DNA from: Pseudomonadota bacterium | GTDB taxonomy: Bacteria; Pseudomonadota; Gammaproteobacteria; Steroidobacterales; JBCBZW01 | Direction of reading: 5' to 3' | NCBI GenBank assembly: GCA_039193195.1 | Contig: JBCCWS010000001.1 | Location: 381,338 to 445,337 of the forward strand | DNA: 64,000 bases | Part shown: piece after piece, positions 34,581 to 42,775 of the stretch | How the letters are laid out: each line of letters begins with the position of its first letter | Position numbering within the stretch: position 1 is the first letter of the stretch | Position numbers and translations under genes: made by a program | The notes under the pieces: model-generated | What the model was told of the DNA's origin: nothing | Seen by the model: only the letters and a program-made list of their open reading frames with translations | Databases searched by the model: none

Positions 34581-35780
34581 TTACAGCACTTCGATGATGC
34601 CTGCAGCGCCCATGCCTGTGCCGATACACATGGTGACTAGGCCATATGCGGACTGGCTGGCGGCCTTGCTCTTGCGCAAGTTGTGCACGAGCTTGGTGGT
34701 CAGGATAGCGCCGGTGGCGCCCAGGGGGTGGCCAAGGGCGATGGCGCCCCCCAGCGGGTTAGTCTTTTCCTCATCCAGGCCGACCTCGCCGATCACGGCC
34801 AGGGCCTGGGCGGCGAAGGCTTCGTTCAGCTCCACCCACGCGAGGTCGTCTAGCTTGATACCGGTGCGATCGAGCACCTTGGGGATAGCGCGGATCGGCC
34901 CGATGCCCATCACCTCCGGCGGCACCCCGGCCACGGAGAAGCCGTGGAACACCGCCAGCGGTTGGGCGTTGTGCTCTTTGAGCCCACGCTCGCTCATCAA
35001 CACCAGGGCGGCGGCGCCGTCGCTCATCTGTGAGCTGTTCCCTGCGGTGACCGAGCCCTTCGCTGCAAACACCGGGCGCAGCTTGCCGAGGGCTTCGAGG
35101 CTGGTGTCCGGGCGCGGTCCTTCGTCTACTTCAACCGTGTGGCGTATCTCGCTCACCGTTCCGTCACTGCCAGGGGCATGGCGAACGGTTTCGTAAGGTA
35201 AGACGCCGAGCTGCTGAGCACCGCTCTTGATGGCGGCGATCGCGCGCTGATGGCTGCGCAGGGCAAAGGCATCCTGGGCCTCGCGGCTCACCTCCCACTT
35301 CTGCGCGACCTTCTCGGCGGTGATGCCCATGCCGTAGGCGATGGCCACGTTCTCATCCTTCGCCAGCACGGCTGGGTTGAAGGAAATCTTGTTGCCCATC
35401 ATGGGCACCATCGACATCGACTCCGTGCCGCCGGCGATCATCACGTCGGCCGCGCCCGCCTGGATGCGCTCTGCAGCCATCGCTACGGTCTGCAGGCCGG
35501 AGGAGCAGAAGCGATTCACGGTCACGGCGGGAACGGACTCGGGCAGGCCGGCGAGCAGGGTGCCGATTCGGGCCACGTTCATGCCCTGTTCGCCCTCGGG
35601 CATAGCGCAGCCGATAATGACATCCTCGATCGCGCTCGGGTCCATGGAGGGCACCTGACCCGCCACGCCGTGCAGGACGTGGGCGAGCAAGTCATCGGGA
35701 CGGGTGCTGGCGAAGCCGCCCTTGAAGGCGCGACCCACGGGGGTGCGTGCCGCGGCAACGATATAGGCTTTCTCGGTCAT
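34581..35780 (-). CDS. fadA: acetyl-CoA acyltransferase (3-ketoacyl-CoA thiolase)
   Basis: 399 residues. The thiolase nucleophile is in NRFCSSGLQTVA (near residue 91), and the general-base region ALGHPLGATGAIL and CIGTGMGAAGIIEVL are at the C-terminus. It performs the last step of fatty-acid beta-oxidation, releasing acetyl-CoA. It follows the multifunctional 3-hydroxyacyl-CoA dehydrogenase/enoyl-CoA hydratase gene after 15 bases, and a strong terminator ends the pair. Confidence 0.95.
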   Translation of the reverse strand: MTEKAYIVAAARTPVGRAFKGGFASTRPDDLLAHVLHGVAGQVPSMDPSAIEDVIIGCAMPEGEQGMNVARIGTLLAGLPESVPAVTVNRFCSSGLQTVAMAAERIQAGAADVMIAGGTESMSMVPMMGNKISFNPAVLAKDENVAIAYGMGITAEKVAQKWEVSREAQDAFALRSHQRAIAAIKSGAQQLGVLPYETVRHAPGSDGTVSEIRHTVEVDEGPRPDTSLEALGKLRPVFAAKGSVTAGNSSQMSDGAAALVLMSERGLKEHNAQPLAVFHGFSVAGVPPEVMGIGPIRAIPKVLDRTGIKLDDLAWVELNEAFAAQALAVIGEVGLDEEKTNPLGGAIALGHPLGATGAILTTKLVHNLRKSKAASQSAYGLVTMCIGTGMGAAGIIEVL

Positions 35781-35795
35781 TCGATGTTCTCCTGA

Positions 35796-38192
35796 TCAGT
35801 TGCGCAGGGGCTTGCCCGTCTCGAGCGTGTGCATGATGCGGGCCTGGGTCTTCTTCTGCAGCGTCAGGGCAACGAAGTGCTCGCGCTCCACGCGCAGCAG
35901 CCACTCCTCGTCCACCACAGTGCCCGGATCGAGATCGCCACCGCACAGGGCGTCGGCGATGCGCGAACCGATCTCGTAGTCGTGCTCGCTGATAAAGTGC
36001 CCTTCCAGCATGTTCACCATGTTGGCCTTCAGGCTCGCGCTGGCGAAGCGCCCTTGCACCGGCCAGGTCTGCCACGGGTGAGGCGGACGGTAGCCGGCAG
36101 CGTGCATGGCCTTGGCCTGGGCGAGGGCCGCGTGGAGGATCTCGTCCGGGTGCATGACGATCCGATCGCCCTCACGCAGGTAACCGAATTCCCGCGCTTC
36201 GTGGGCGCTGGAAGCCACCTTGGCCATGGCCACGTTCTCGAAGTACTTCGCCAGCTGAGCGAAGCGGTCGCCGGCTTGGGTCGCATCGGCCGCGCGGATT
36301 GCGAGCTCCTTGCAGCCGCCGCCGCCCGGGAGCAGGCCAACGCCCGCTTCCACCAGCCCGATATAGGTCTCGTGGGCAGCCACGATACGGTCGCTCTGCA
36401 GCGCCAGCTCACAGCCGCCGCCGAGGGCCATGCCGCGGATGGCAGCGACCACCGGTGCGCCGCAGTACTTCAGGCGCATCATGGTGTTTTGGAAGGTGGC
36501 GACGAGATCGCGCAGACCGTCTACGTTGCCGCTGGCCACCAGCCCCGTGGCACCGGACAGGTCAGCTCCAAAGGAGAAAGGTTCCTGGGTTTGCCAGACG
36601 ACAAGGCCGTGCCAGTCCGGGCCTTCGGCTAGGTCCGCCGCCCGGCGTAGGCCGGCGAGTACGCCCGGCGAGAATGTGTTGCGCTTGGTCTTGAAGCTCG
36701 CGATCAGTACCTTGTGGTCGAGGGTCCAGAGGCGGATATCGTCCGTCTCCTCGATCACCGTGTCCTGTGGGGCCGGTTCGCCGAGAAGCAGCTGCGGGCG
36801 TGCCTGGCGACGGGTGATCTTATCGTTGCGTGGCACATCGGCCTGGCGCACCGCGGAGAAGGAGCCGGCGGCGCTGTGCACGCCCTGGCGGTCCTGCCCC
36901 TCCACCCACCCGGGCAAAGGTGCGCTCGCGAGCGTGCGGCCTGCATCGATGTCCTCACGGATCCATTGAGCGACCTGACGCCAACCGCAAGCCTGCCACA
37001 GCTCGAAGGGACCGAGCTTCCACCCGTAGCCCCAGCGAATGGCGAAGTCCACCTCGCGGGCGCTGTCAGCGATTTCCGCCAGGTGGTAGGCGCAGTAGTG
37101 GAAGAGATCGCGGTGCAGGGCCCACAGGAACTGTGCCTGTGGATGATCGCTGGCGCGCAGGGCGGCGAGGCGCTTGGCCGGGTCGCTTTCCTTCAGGAGT
37201 GTCACGACCTCCGGTGCGACGCTCTGATCCGTGGGACGGTAAGCGCCAGCTTGCGGGTCCAGCACTTCGATGCCTGCCTTGGTCTTGCGGTAGATGCCTG
37301 CGCGGGTCTTCTGGCCGAGAGCGCCTTGATCCAACAGACCCTGGTACCAAGCCGGGAGCTTGAAGTGCGCGGCCCAGGGATCGTCAGGCAGCTGGTTGGT
37401 CATGGTGGCGACCACGTGCGCCATCGTATCCAGCCCCACGACGTCTGAGGTGCGGTAGGTGGCGCTCTTCGGACGGCCGAGGGCAGGTCCTGTCAGCGCG
37501 TCCACCGTGTCGAAACCGAGCTGGTATGAGGCCGTGTGCGCCAGCGTGCTCAGGATGGAGAAAACGCCGATGCGGTTGCCGATGAAGTTCGGTGTGTCCT
37601 TGGCCCTGACCACGCCCTTGCCCACCTGATGGGTGAGGAAAGACTCGAGGGAGGACATGACCTGCTCGCTCGTGCCCGCGTGGGGGATCAGTTCCACCAG
37701 GTGCATGTAGCGCGGTGGGTTGAAGAAGTGCACGCCGGCAAAGCGTGACTTGAGGCCCTCCGGCACGGCACCTGCTAGCTCGGTGATGCTCAGGCCGGAG
37801 GTATTGCTGGCGAAGATCGCGTGAGCCTCTAGGTGCGGGGCCACCTGCTCGTACAGCGATCGCTTGATGTCCATGCGCTCGGCCACCGCTTCGATGACCA
37901 GATCGCAGTCCGCGAGCAGCGCGAGGTCGGTCTGATAGTTAGCGGGGCGTAGGCGCTTGGCCTGGGCGGCAGTGGCGAGCGGAGCTGGCTTCAGTTTGGC
38001 CAGCATTTTGATCGCCTTGGCGGCGTTGGCGTTCGGATTGGCGCCCTCGGCGGGCAATTCGTAGAGCAACGTCGGAATGCCGGCGTTGGTCAGGTGGGCA
38101 GCGATCTGGGCGCCCATGACGCCGGCGCCGAGCACGGCAACCTGGCGGACGTACGGCGCATCGGCCGAGGCGGTGGCGGACGAGGTGGTCAC
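35796..38192 (-). CDS. FadN-type 3-hydroxyacyl-CoA dehydrogenase/enoyl-CoA hydratase
   Basis: 798 residues. Domains are in FadN order, opposite to E. coli FadB: an NAD-binding 3-hydroxyacyl-CoA dehydrogenase first (VAVLGAGVMGAQIAAHL, about 16-32; FASNTSGLSITELA; GVHFFNPPRYMHLVELI), then a C-terminal crotonase domain (AIRGMALGGGCELALQSDRIVAA; VGLLPGGGGCKELAIRAA). It catalyses hydration and oxidation in beta-oxidation, with FadA encoded next. The GTG start at 38192 is supported by AAGGAG about ten bases upstream; the frame continues to 38339 without homology. Confidence 0.93.
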   Translation of the reverse strand: MTTSSATASADAPYVRQVAVLGAGVMGAQIAAHLTNAGIPTLLYELPAEGANPNANAAKAIKMLAKLKPAPLATAAQAKRLRPANYQTDLALLADCDLVIEAVAERMDIKRSLYEQVAPHLEAHAIFASNTSGLSITELAGAVPEGLKSRFAGVHFFNPPRYMHLVELIPHAGTSEQVMSSLESFLTHQVGKGVVRAKDTPNFIGNRIGVFSILSTLAHTASYQLGFDTVDALTGPALGRPKSATYRTSDVVGLDTMAHVVATMTNQLPDDPWAAHFKLPAWYQGLLDQGALGQKTRAGIYRKTKAGIEVLDPQAGAYRPTDQSVAPEVVTLLKESDPAKRLAALRASDHPQAQFLWALHRDLFHYCAYHLAEIADSAREVDFAIRWGYGWKLGPFELWQACGWRQVAQWIREDIDAGRTLASAPLPGWVEGQDRQGVHSAAGSFSAVRQADVPRNDKITRRQARPQLLLGEPAPQDTVIEETDDIRLWTLDHKVLIASFKTKRNTFSPGVLAGLRRAADLAEGPDWHGLVVWQTQEPFSFGADLSGATGLVASGNVDGLRDLVATFQNTMMRLKYCGAPVVAAIRGMALGGGCELALQSDRIVAAHETYIGLVEAGVGLLPGGGGCKELAIRAADATQAGDRFAQLAKYFENVAMAKVASSAHEAREFGYLREGDRIVMHPDEILHAALAQAKAMHAAGYRPPHPWQTWPVQGRFASASLKANMVNMLEGHFISEHDYEIGSRIADALCGGDLDPGTVVDEEWLLRVEREHFVALTLQKKTQARIMHTLETGKPLRN

Positions 38193-38339
38193 TCGAGTTC
38201 TCCTTTGCCGGAGGTGGTTTTCGCTCGCAAGGCGCAGGGCGCGGGGAGCGCCCGCGCCATTGTGAAGCCGATTGTAGAACGAAAACCGAGCGAACGCTCG
38301 CGTTTTTTCGATCGGGATAGGCGCCCCGATCGAGGCCAA

Positions 38340-38594
38340 TCAGGTCCTGGTGTTGTTCTGTAGGTTTGTCAGTACCGCTTGCACGAGCGCCTCGGGAACA
38401 TCCGAGACTTCCTCGTCTTCCGTCGCGGAGCAGGCTTTGCGACCGAGCGTAATCGCGCGCTCGTAGTCGCGGACGTACTCGCGGCAGTCCTTACAAAGCC
38501 CCAGGTGCAGGTGCATGGAAAGCTTCTGCCGGAGCGGCAAGTTGCCGTCGAGAAAGTCGACGAGAAATCCGTCAAATTCCTTGCAAGTCAGCAT
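38340..38594 (-). CDS. small zinc-finger anti-sigma factor
   Basis: 84 residues with the zf-HC2 motif HLGLCKDC (H-x3-C-x2-C) after LTCKEFDGFLVDFLDG, and no membrane helix or C-terminal sensor domain. Such short cytoplasmic anti-sigma factors hold ECF sigma factors until a signal, often oxidative, releases the zinc. It lies 17 bases after the ECF sigma gene, in one operon with it. Confidence 0.82.
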   Translation of the reverse strand: MLTCKEFDGFLVDFLDGNLPLRQKLSMHLHLGLCKDCREYVRDYERAITLGRKACSATEDEEVSDVPEALVQAVLTNLQNNTRT

Positions 38595-38611
38595 GTTAAG
38601 TACTCAAGTGT

Positions 38612-39238
38612 CTAAAGCAAGTCACGGCGATCCAACAGCCTCTCCAGTAGGGTTCGCAGGGCGCCCCGGGCCCGATGCAAGCGCACCTTAGCGGTGTTCG
38701 CCTGAATCCCCAGGATGTCGGCAGTCTCCTGCGTGGAGTGACCCTCGAAGTCTCTCAACACCAGGATCGTGCGGTACTGCTCAGGCAGCTCCGCTATCGC
38801 ATCACGCACGTATTGGCCTACGTCGCCGGTTTCCACCTCGTCCGCAGCGGAGCGGGGGTTGTCCGGCATAATCCTGTGTTCAGTCTCGTCGTACGACGGC
38901 AGCAGGTCGTCGATGCTGGTCTCGTTTCGGCGCCGTTGCTGGCGCAACTTGAGCAGCGACAGCTTGATCGTGATCCCTCGCACCCAGTACCACAGGGTGG
39001 AGCGCCCCTCGAACTTGTCGATGCTCTTCATCACCTGGATGAAGGTTTCCTGGAACACGTCTGCAGCGTCGTCGCCGCTACGCAGATACCGTCGGGCCGC
39101 GGCCATAACGCGCGAACCGTACACGCGCACCAACGTTTCGTAGGCTGCTGGATCCTGCCTCAGCAGGCCCTCCAGCAGCGTCCTTTCGTCAACCTCAGCA
39201 TGACCCGCCGCGAGTTGCGGATTGCGCTTGGAAACCAT
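38612..39238 (-). CDS. ECF-type RNA polymerase sigma factor
   Basis: About 208 residues from ATG 39238. Region 2 (AYETLVRVYGSRVMAAARRYL, DAADVFQETFIQVMKSIDKFEG, TLWYWVRGI) and region 4 (AIAELPEQYRTILVLRDFEGHSTQETADILGIQANTAKVRLHRARGALR) are complete. The upstream frame continues to 39667 but shows no sigma homology. A zinc-finger anti-sigma gene follows directly. The 364-base gap above it, up to the PepSY gene, contains a GC hairpin (39558-39584) and no clear ECF promoter that I can recognise. Confidence 0.9.
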   Translation of the reverse strand: MVSKRNPQLAAGHAEVDERTLLEGLLRQDPAAYETLVRVYGSRVMAAARRYLRSGDDAADVFQETFIQVMKSIDKFEGRSTLWYWVRGITIKLSLLKLRQQRRRNETSIDDLLPSYDETEHRIMPDNPRSAADEVETGDVGQYVRDAIAELPEQYRTILVLRDFEGHSTQETADILGIQANTAKVRLHRARGALRTLLERLLDRRDLL

Positions 39239-39557
39239 CTCTGTGCCCCGCTCCAACCGTTGCGCACGGCGACTCGGCACGCGGCTGCCTAGCCGCGCGC
39301 GCGTCGACGCCAGTGGGCGTCGTGGGCCGTACCGGGCGGTCAGTCTGCGCAGGGCTATCGAGGGTTGCAACGATGGTCTCCCAAATTCGACGCATATCGA
39401 AACAGGGCGCGAGCCCGCCTTCACCGCAATCCGCACGGCAGGCGTAGCGTTAGGCATGGCTGGGGAGTTGTAGGTAGTGCTCGAGGAGTTACACTTTTGT
39501 GAGAATTCTATCCTCGCCGAGATGCCGTGCCCCGCGCGAAAGTGGGCCGCGGCGAGG

Positions 39558-39584
39558 GCCCCTGCCGCCTCTACGGGCAGGGGC
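39558..39584 (-). terminator. possible terminator hairpin after the PepSY gene
   Basis: GCCCCTGCC (39558-39566) pairs perfectly with GGCAGGGGC (39576-39584) across a nine-base loop, 19 bases after the PepSY gene stop. There is no T-run, so it may pause or stabilise RNA instead of terminating. Confidence 0.45.
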
Positions 39585-39602
39585 GCGAGCGCGCCGCTGG
39601 GG

Positions 39603-40136
39603 CTAGCTCTTCTCGTCGTCTTCGATGCCGATCTCCCAGCTCTCGACCTGCACTTCGACCACCTCACCGGTGGTGGCGTCGATCTCGACCTTGAACTCGA
39701 CTCCGAACTCGTCGATCACGTCGAACTCGTAGCTGGCGTCGCCGTTCATTTCGATCTCGTACTCCACCTCGTCGATGGTGCCGGGGTACAGGCGCAGGGC
39801 TGTGGCGCGGGCAGCCGCCTCCTCAACCTTCATCTTGGCGGCGAACAGGGGATGCTTGACGCTGTCCACTTCCTGTTCCATCTCGATAATGCGACCGTTC
39901 TCATCGCACTCGAACTCCCAATCCGTACCGTTGCTGGCGGCGACTTCGATCTCGTAGGCTGAGCCGCCTTCATCGGTCACGTTTAGGTACTCCACCTTGG
40001 CGAACTGCCCGGGGCGTACTGCTGAGGCCGCGTGCAGACACCTCTCGAGGCTGCCGCCTTGGCTGCTGTGATCGGCAAGGGCGGGCAATGCCGTCAGGGC
40101 GAGCGTGGCGCCAACGGCGCTAGCGATTACCTTCAT
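39603..40136 (-). CDS. exported PepSY-domain protein
   Basis: 177 residues with a signal peptide (MKVIASAVGATLALTALPALA) and two PepSY-like halves: RPGQFAKVEYLNVTDEGGSAYEIEVAASNG...ENGRIIEMEQE and YPGTIDEVEYEIEMNGDASYEFDVIDEFGVEFKVEIDATTGEVVEVQVE. PepSY domains are periplasmic and often inhibitory or regulatory. It lies on the same strand upstream of an ECF sigma/anti-sigma pair, with 364 bases between; whether it belongs to that regulon is open. Confidence 0.8.
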   Translation of the reverse strand: MKVIASAVGATLALTALPALADHSSQGGSLERCLHAASAVRPGQFAKVEYLNVTDEGGSAYEIEVAASNGTDWEFECDENGRIIEMEQEVDSVKHPLFAAKMKVEEAAARATALRLYPGTIDEVEYEIEMNGDASYEFDVIDEFGVEFKVEIDATTGEVVEVQVESWEIGIEDDEKS

Positions 40137-40266
40137 GATGAGCTCCTAGTCCATTGAGCAAGTAGAATTTCGGGGGCCAAGGGTACGTCTTGCGCAGCGC
40201 AATAGGTGCTGGCTTGCGCGGGTTCGCGGCGTAATCTTGGGGAATGCTGCGCTCTAGGTGCGTCGG

Positions 40267-40315
40267 GCGGGTCGATTCCCAAATCCCGTTTCATGAGCGC
40301 GAGTTTTCGACCCGC
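40267..40315. repeat. 9-bp inverted repeat upstream of the ctlX-like gene
   Basis: GCGGGTCGA (40267-40275) and TCGACCCGC (40307-40315) are perfect reverse complements separated by 31 bases, ending 36 bp before the gene start. It could form a long leader stem or be two half-sites of a dimeric regulator. Confidence 0.4.
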
Positions 40316-40351
40316 TAAACGTCGATTTATGTCCCGTTGTCAGGAGCGCTC

Positions 40352-41311
40352 TTGAACGCGATATCCCCGCTGCCAGAACCCCAATGCGCTAACGCGGTCC
40401 TTATGGTCCGTCCGCGTGAATTCGCCTCGAATCCACAGACGGCGGCGTCGAATGCCATTCAACGTTTCGATGAAGCACCACCCGCGGATCAGGCCCAGCG
40501 CGAGGCCCTGATGCAGTTCGAGGTGCTGGTGGCGACTTTGCGTGAAGCAGGCGTCACGGTGGTGGTGGTCGATGACGATCCAACGGTTTGGACGCCCGAT
40601 GCAGTATTCCCGAACAACTGGTTCAGTACCCACGCCGACGGCCGACTCGTGCTCTATCCGATGTTGGCGCCCAACCGCCGCGCTGAGCGACGCGCGGACG
40701 TCTACGAGAAGATCTTGCCGCAGGCAGGCTTCGCCGTGGAACGAGTCATCGATCTCAGCGACCACGAGGCAGACGAAGTCTTCTTGGAGAGCACCGGCAG
40801 CTTGGTGCTCGATCGCGTTCACCGCGTAGCCTATGGCTGCCGTTCGGCGCGCACGCACGATCGGGCGGCAGAGCACTTCTCGCGCACGCTTGGCTATCAG
40901 CTCGTACTCTTCGACGCTCGCGATCCCCAAGGCGCGGAGATCTACCACACGAACGTAATGATGGCGATCGGCGAGCAGTTCGTGGTGATCTGCAGCGACG
41001 CGATCGTCGAGGACGGTCGCGACAAGGTGCTAGCGCGCTTGGAAGCCACCGGGCGCGATATTATCGACATCTCACCGCTGCAGCTCGCCGCCTTCGCTGG
41101 CAACGTACTGGAACTTGCCGTCGCGGGGCGCAAGAACGTGATCGCCATGAGTCAGTCTGCCCACGATGCTTTCACGGCTGCGCAAATGGCCCGCTTGACT
41201 CGCCTGGCGCGCCCGCTGGCGGTGGGGATTGGTACGATCGAGCTGTGTTCCGGTGGCAGCGTTCGGTGCATGCTGGCGGAGATCCACCTGCCCCGGAGCA
41301 CGTCGAGGTGA
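40352..41311 (+). CDS. ctlX: arginine deiminase/amidinotransferase-fold hydrolase (CtlX-like)
   Basis: About 319 residues. VLMVRPREFASNPQTAASNAIQ, TVWTPDAVFPNNWFSTHADGRLVLYPM, EVFLESTGSLVLDRVHRVAYGCRS, IYHTNVMMAIGEQFVVIC and the final GGSVRCMLAEIHLP with the catalytic Cys match the citrulline-utilisation hydrolase CtlX, a guanidino-modifying enzyme. The true substrate is not proven. TTG 40352 is chosen because AGGAG lies five bases upstream. The next gene starts within its stop codon (GTGA overlap). Confidence 0.85.
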   Translation: MNAISPLPEPQCANAVLMVRPREFASNPQTAASNAIQRFDEAPPADQAQREALMQFEVLVATLREAGVTVVVVDDDPTVWTPDAVFPNNWFSTHADGRLVLYPMLAPNRRAERRADVYEKILPQAGFAVERVIDLSDHEADEVFLESTGSLVLDRVHRVAYGCRSARTHDRAAEHFSRTLGYQLVLFDARDPQGAEIYHTNVMMAIGEQFVVICSDAIVEDGRDKVLARLEATGRDIIDISPLQLAAFAGNVLELAVAGRKNVIAMSQSAHDAFTAAQMARLTRLARPLAVGIGTIELCSGGSVRCMLAEIHLPRSTSR

Positions 41312-41811
41312 TCGCAACGCACGTCCGTGAGCTTGCAGTTGAAAACGGCATACAGCCGACGCTGGCTCCGCGCAATACCTGCTACGGATGCGGGCCGTCG
41401 AACGCCGATGGCTTGCAGTTGGTCAGCTATCCCGCAGCGCCCCCCTCGCGCGAGATCGTGGCGCAGTGGCAGCCGGCGCCGCGGCATCAGGCCTTTCCTG
41501 GGGTGCTGAACGGCGGCGTGATCGGTACCCTGCTCGACTGTCACTCGAACTGGGCGGCGATCTGGTACTTCCTCCACGAGGACGGCGGCGAGGTGCCGCG
41601 CTGCTGCGTCACGGGGGAGTTCACCGTGCGCCTGCGACGCCCGACGCCGCTCGGGCCGCCCGTCATCGTGCGCGCGTGGGTAGCCGAGCAACCAGCCGAT
41701 GATCGCGTGCTCGTCAGTGCCGAATTGCACTGTGCTGGTGAGGTCTGCGCGACCTGCCGTGGCGCGTTTTTCTCCGTAGGTCAGGATCATCCCGCGCATC
41801 ACGCGTGGTAG
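41308..41811 (+). CDS. hotdog-fold thioesterase (PaaI-like)
   Basis: 167 residues with the hotdog signature HQAFPGVLNGGVIGTLLDCHSNWAA and a preceding NTCYGCGPSNADGLQL, typical of PaaI-type acyl-CoA thioesterases that begin with a small Cys-containing segment. The GTG start overlaps the ctlX-like stop by four bases, so both are made together. A thioesterase is not an obvious partner for a guanidino hydrolase. Substrate unknown. Confidence 0.82.
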   Translation: MIATHVRELAVENGIQPTLAPRNTCYGCGPSNADGLQLVSYPAAPPSREIVAQWQPAPRHQAFPGVLNGGVIGTLLDCHSNWAAIWYFLHEDGGEVPRCCVTGEFTVRLRRPTPLGPPVIVRAWVAEQPADDRVLVSAELHCAGEVCATCRGAFFSVGQDHPAHHAW

Positions 41812-41852
41812 CGTGATACTTCTGCTTCTTATCCTCCCGACAAGGTGTGCCC

Positions 41853-42761
41853 ATGCCCAAGTTGGCCGTTCCGGCGATCGTTATCGCCATCATTCTCATT
41901 CTTGTGCTGAGCTTCGGCTCGCGTCTGGTAAAAACCGTGGAGCCAGGACATGTGGCCGTGGCCACTCTGTTCGGCAAGGTGCAGGACACGCGCTACGGCG
42001 AGGGCCTGCACGTGCCTGTCAACCCGCTATACGAGTGGCACGATTACGACGCTCGTGAGAAGACCCATAAGGAGCGGGCAAACGTCCCATCCCAGGATCA
42101 GCTACAGACCTCCCTGGAGGTCAGCGTGCAGTACCGCATCAACGCGGCCATGGCACCTTCCATCTTGCGCGACACGGGAACTGCGGACGACGCCGTGCAA
42201 GTGCACCTGACGCCGAAGCTTCGCTCGCTCCTGCGCGAGCAGGGCAAGAGCATTGTGCGTGCCGAGGACTTCTTCCAGGAGCAGACGCAAGAGCGTCTCC
42301 AGGGCAACCTGCTCGAGGGCATGAAGGCCTACCTGCAGCCGAAAGGGATGGATGTGGAAGCTGTGCTGATTCGGGACATCACCTTGCCGCCATTCATCAC
42401 CAAGGCGATCGAGGCGAAAAAGGAGCGCGAGCAGGAGGTGGAGAAGCAGAAGGCCGAGCTCGAGCGCTTCCGTACCGAGCAGGAGCAGAAGGTGGCAGCG
42501 GCCCAGGCCGAACGTCAGGCGGCGGAAGAGGAGGCCAATCGTAAGCGCATCCTCGCCGACGCGCAGGCCTACGAGATCGAGCAGATCAACCGGGCGATCG
42601 CGCAGAATCCGGCGTACGTGCAGCTGCAGGCGATGGAGGCGCTCAAGGAGATCGCTGAAGATCCGGCGGCCAAGCTCTACTTCCTCGATGGCAGCAGCTC
42701 GATGCCCCTGCCGTTGATGCACCTTGGCGATCCCGTCGCCGCTGGCGCCAACCCGCGCTGA
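41853..42761 (+). CDS. SPFH/prohibitin-domain membrane protein
   Basis: About 302 residues: one N-terminal membrane helix (VPAIVIAIILILVLSFG), an SPFH/Band 7 domain (KTVEPGHVAVATLFGKVQDTRYGEGLHVP; VSVQYRIN; LRSLLREQGKSIVRAEDFF) and a long charged coiled coil (EAKKEREQEVEKQKAELERFRTEQEQK), ending in a short hydrophobic stretch. Family members form membrane scaffolds and, as HflK/HflC, modulate FtsH; no second SPFH gene is present, so HflC cannot be assumed. A GTG two codons upstream (41847) is an alternative start. The M61 peptidase follows after 14 bases. Confidence 0.87.
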   Translation: MPKLAVPAIVIAIILILVLSFGSRLVKTVEPGHVAVATLFGKVQDTRYGEGLHVPVNPLYEWHDYDAREKTHKERANVPSQDQLQTSLEVSVQYRINAAMAPSILRDTGTADDAVQVHLTPKLRSLLREQGKSIVRAEDFFQEQTQERLQGNLLEGMKAYLQPKGMDVEAVLIRDITLPPFITKAIEAKKEREQEVEKQKAELERFRTEQEQKVAAAQAERQAAEEEANRKRILADAQAYEIEQINRAIAQNPAYVQLQAMEALKEIAEDPAAKLYFLDGSSSMPLPLMHLGDPVAAGANPR

Positions 42762-42775
42762 ACTCGAGGCTGCCC

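Noticed and set aside
35829-36632. 267-residue plus-strand open frame inside the fadN-type gene
   Set aside because: Antisense to conserved crotonase and dehydrogenase motifs; no independent evidence.
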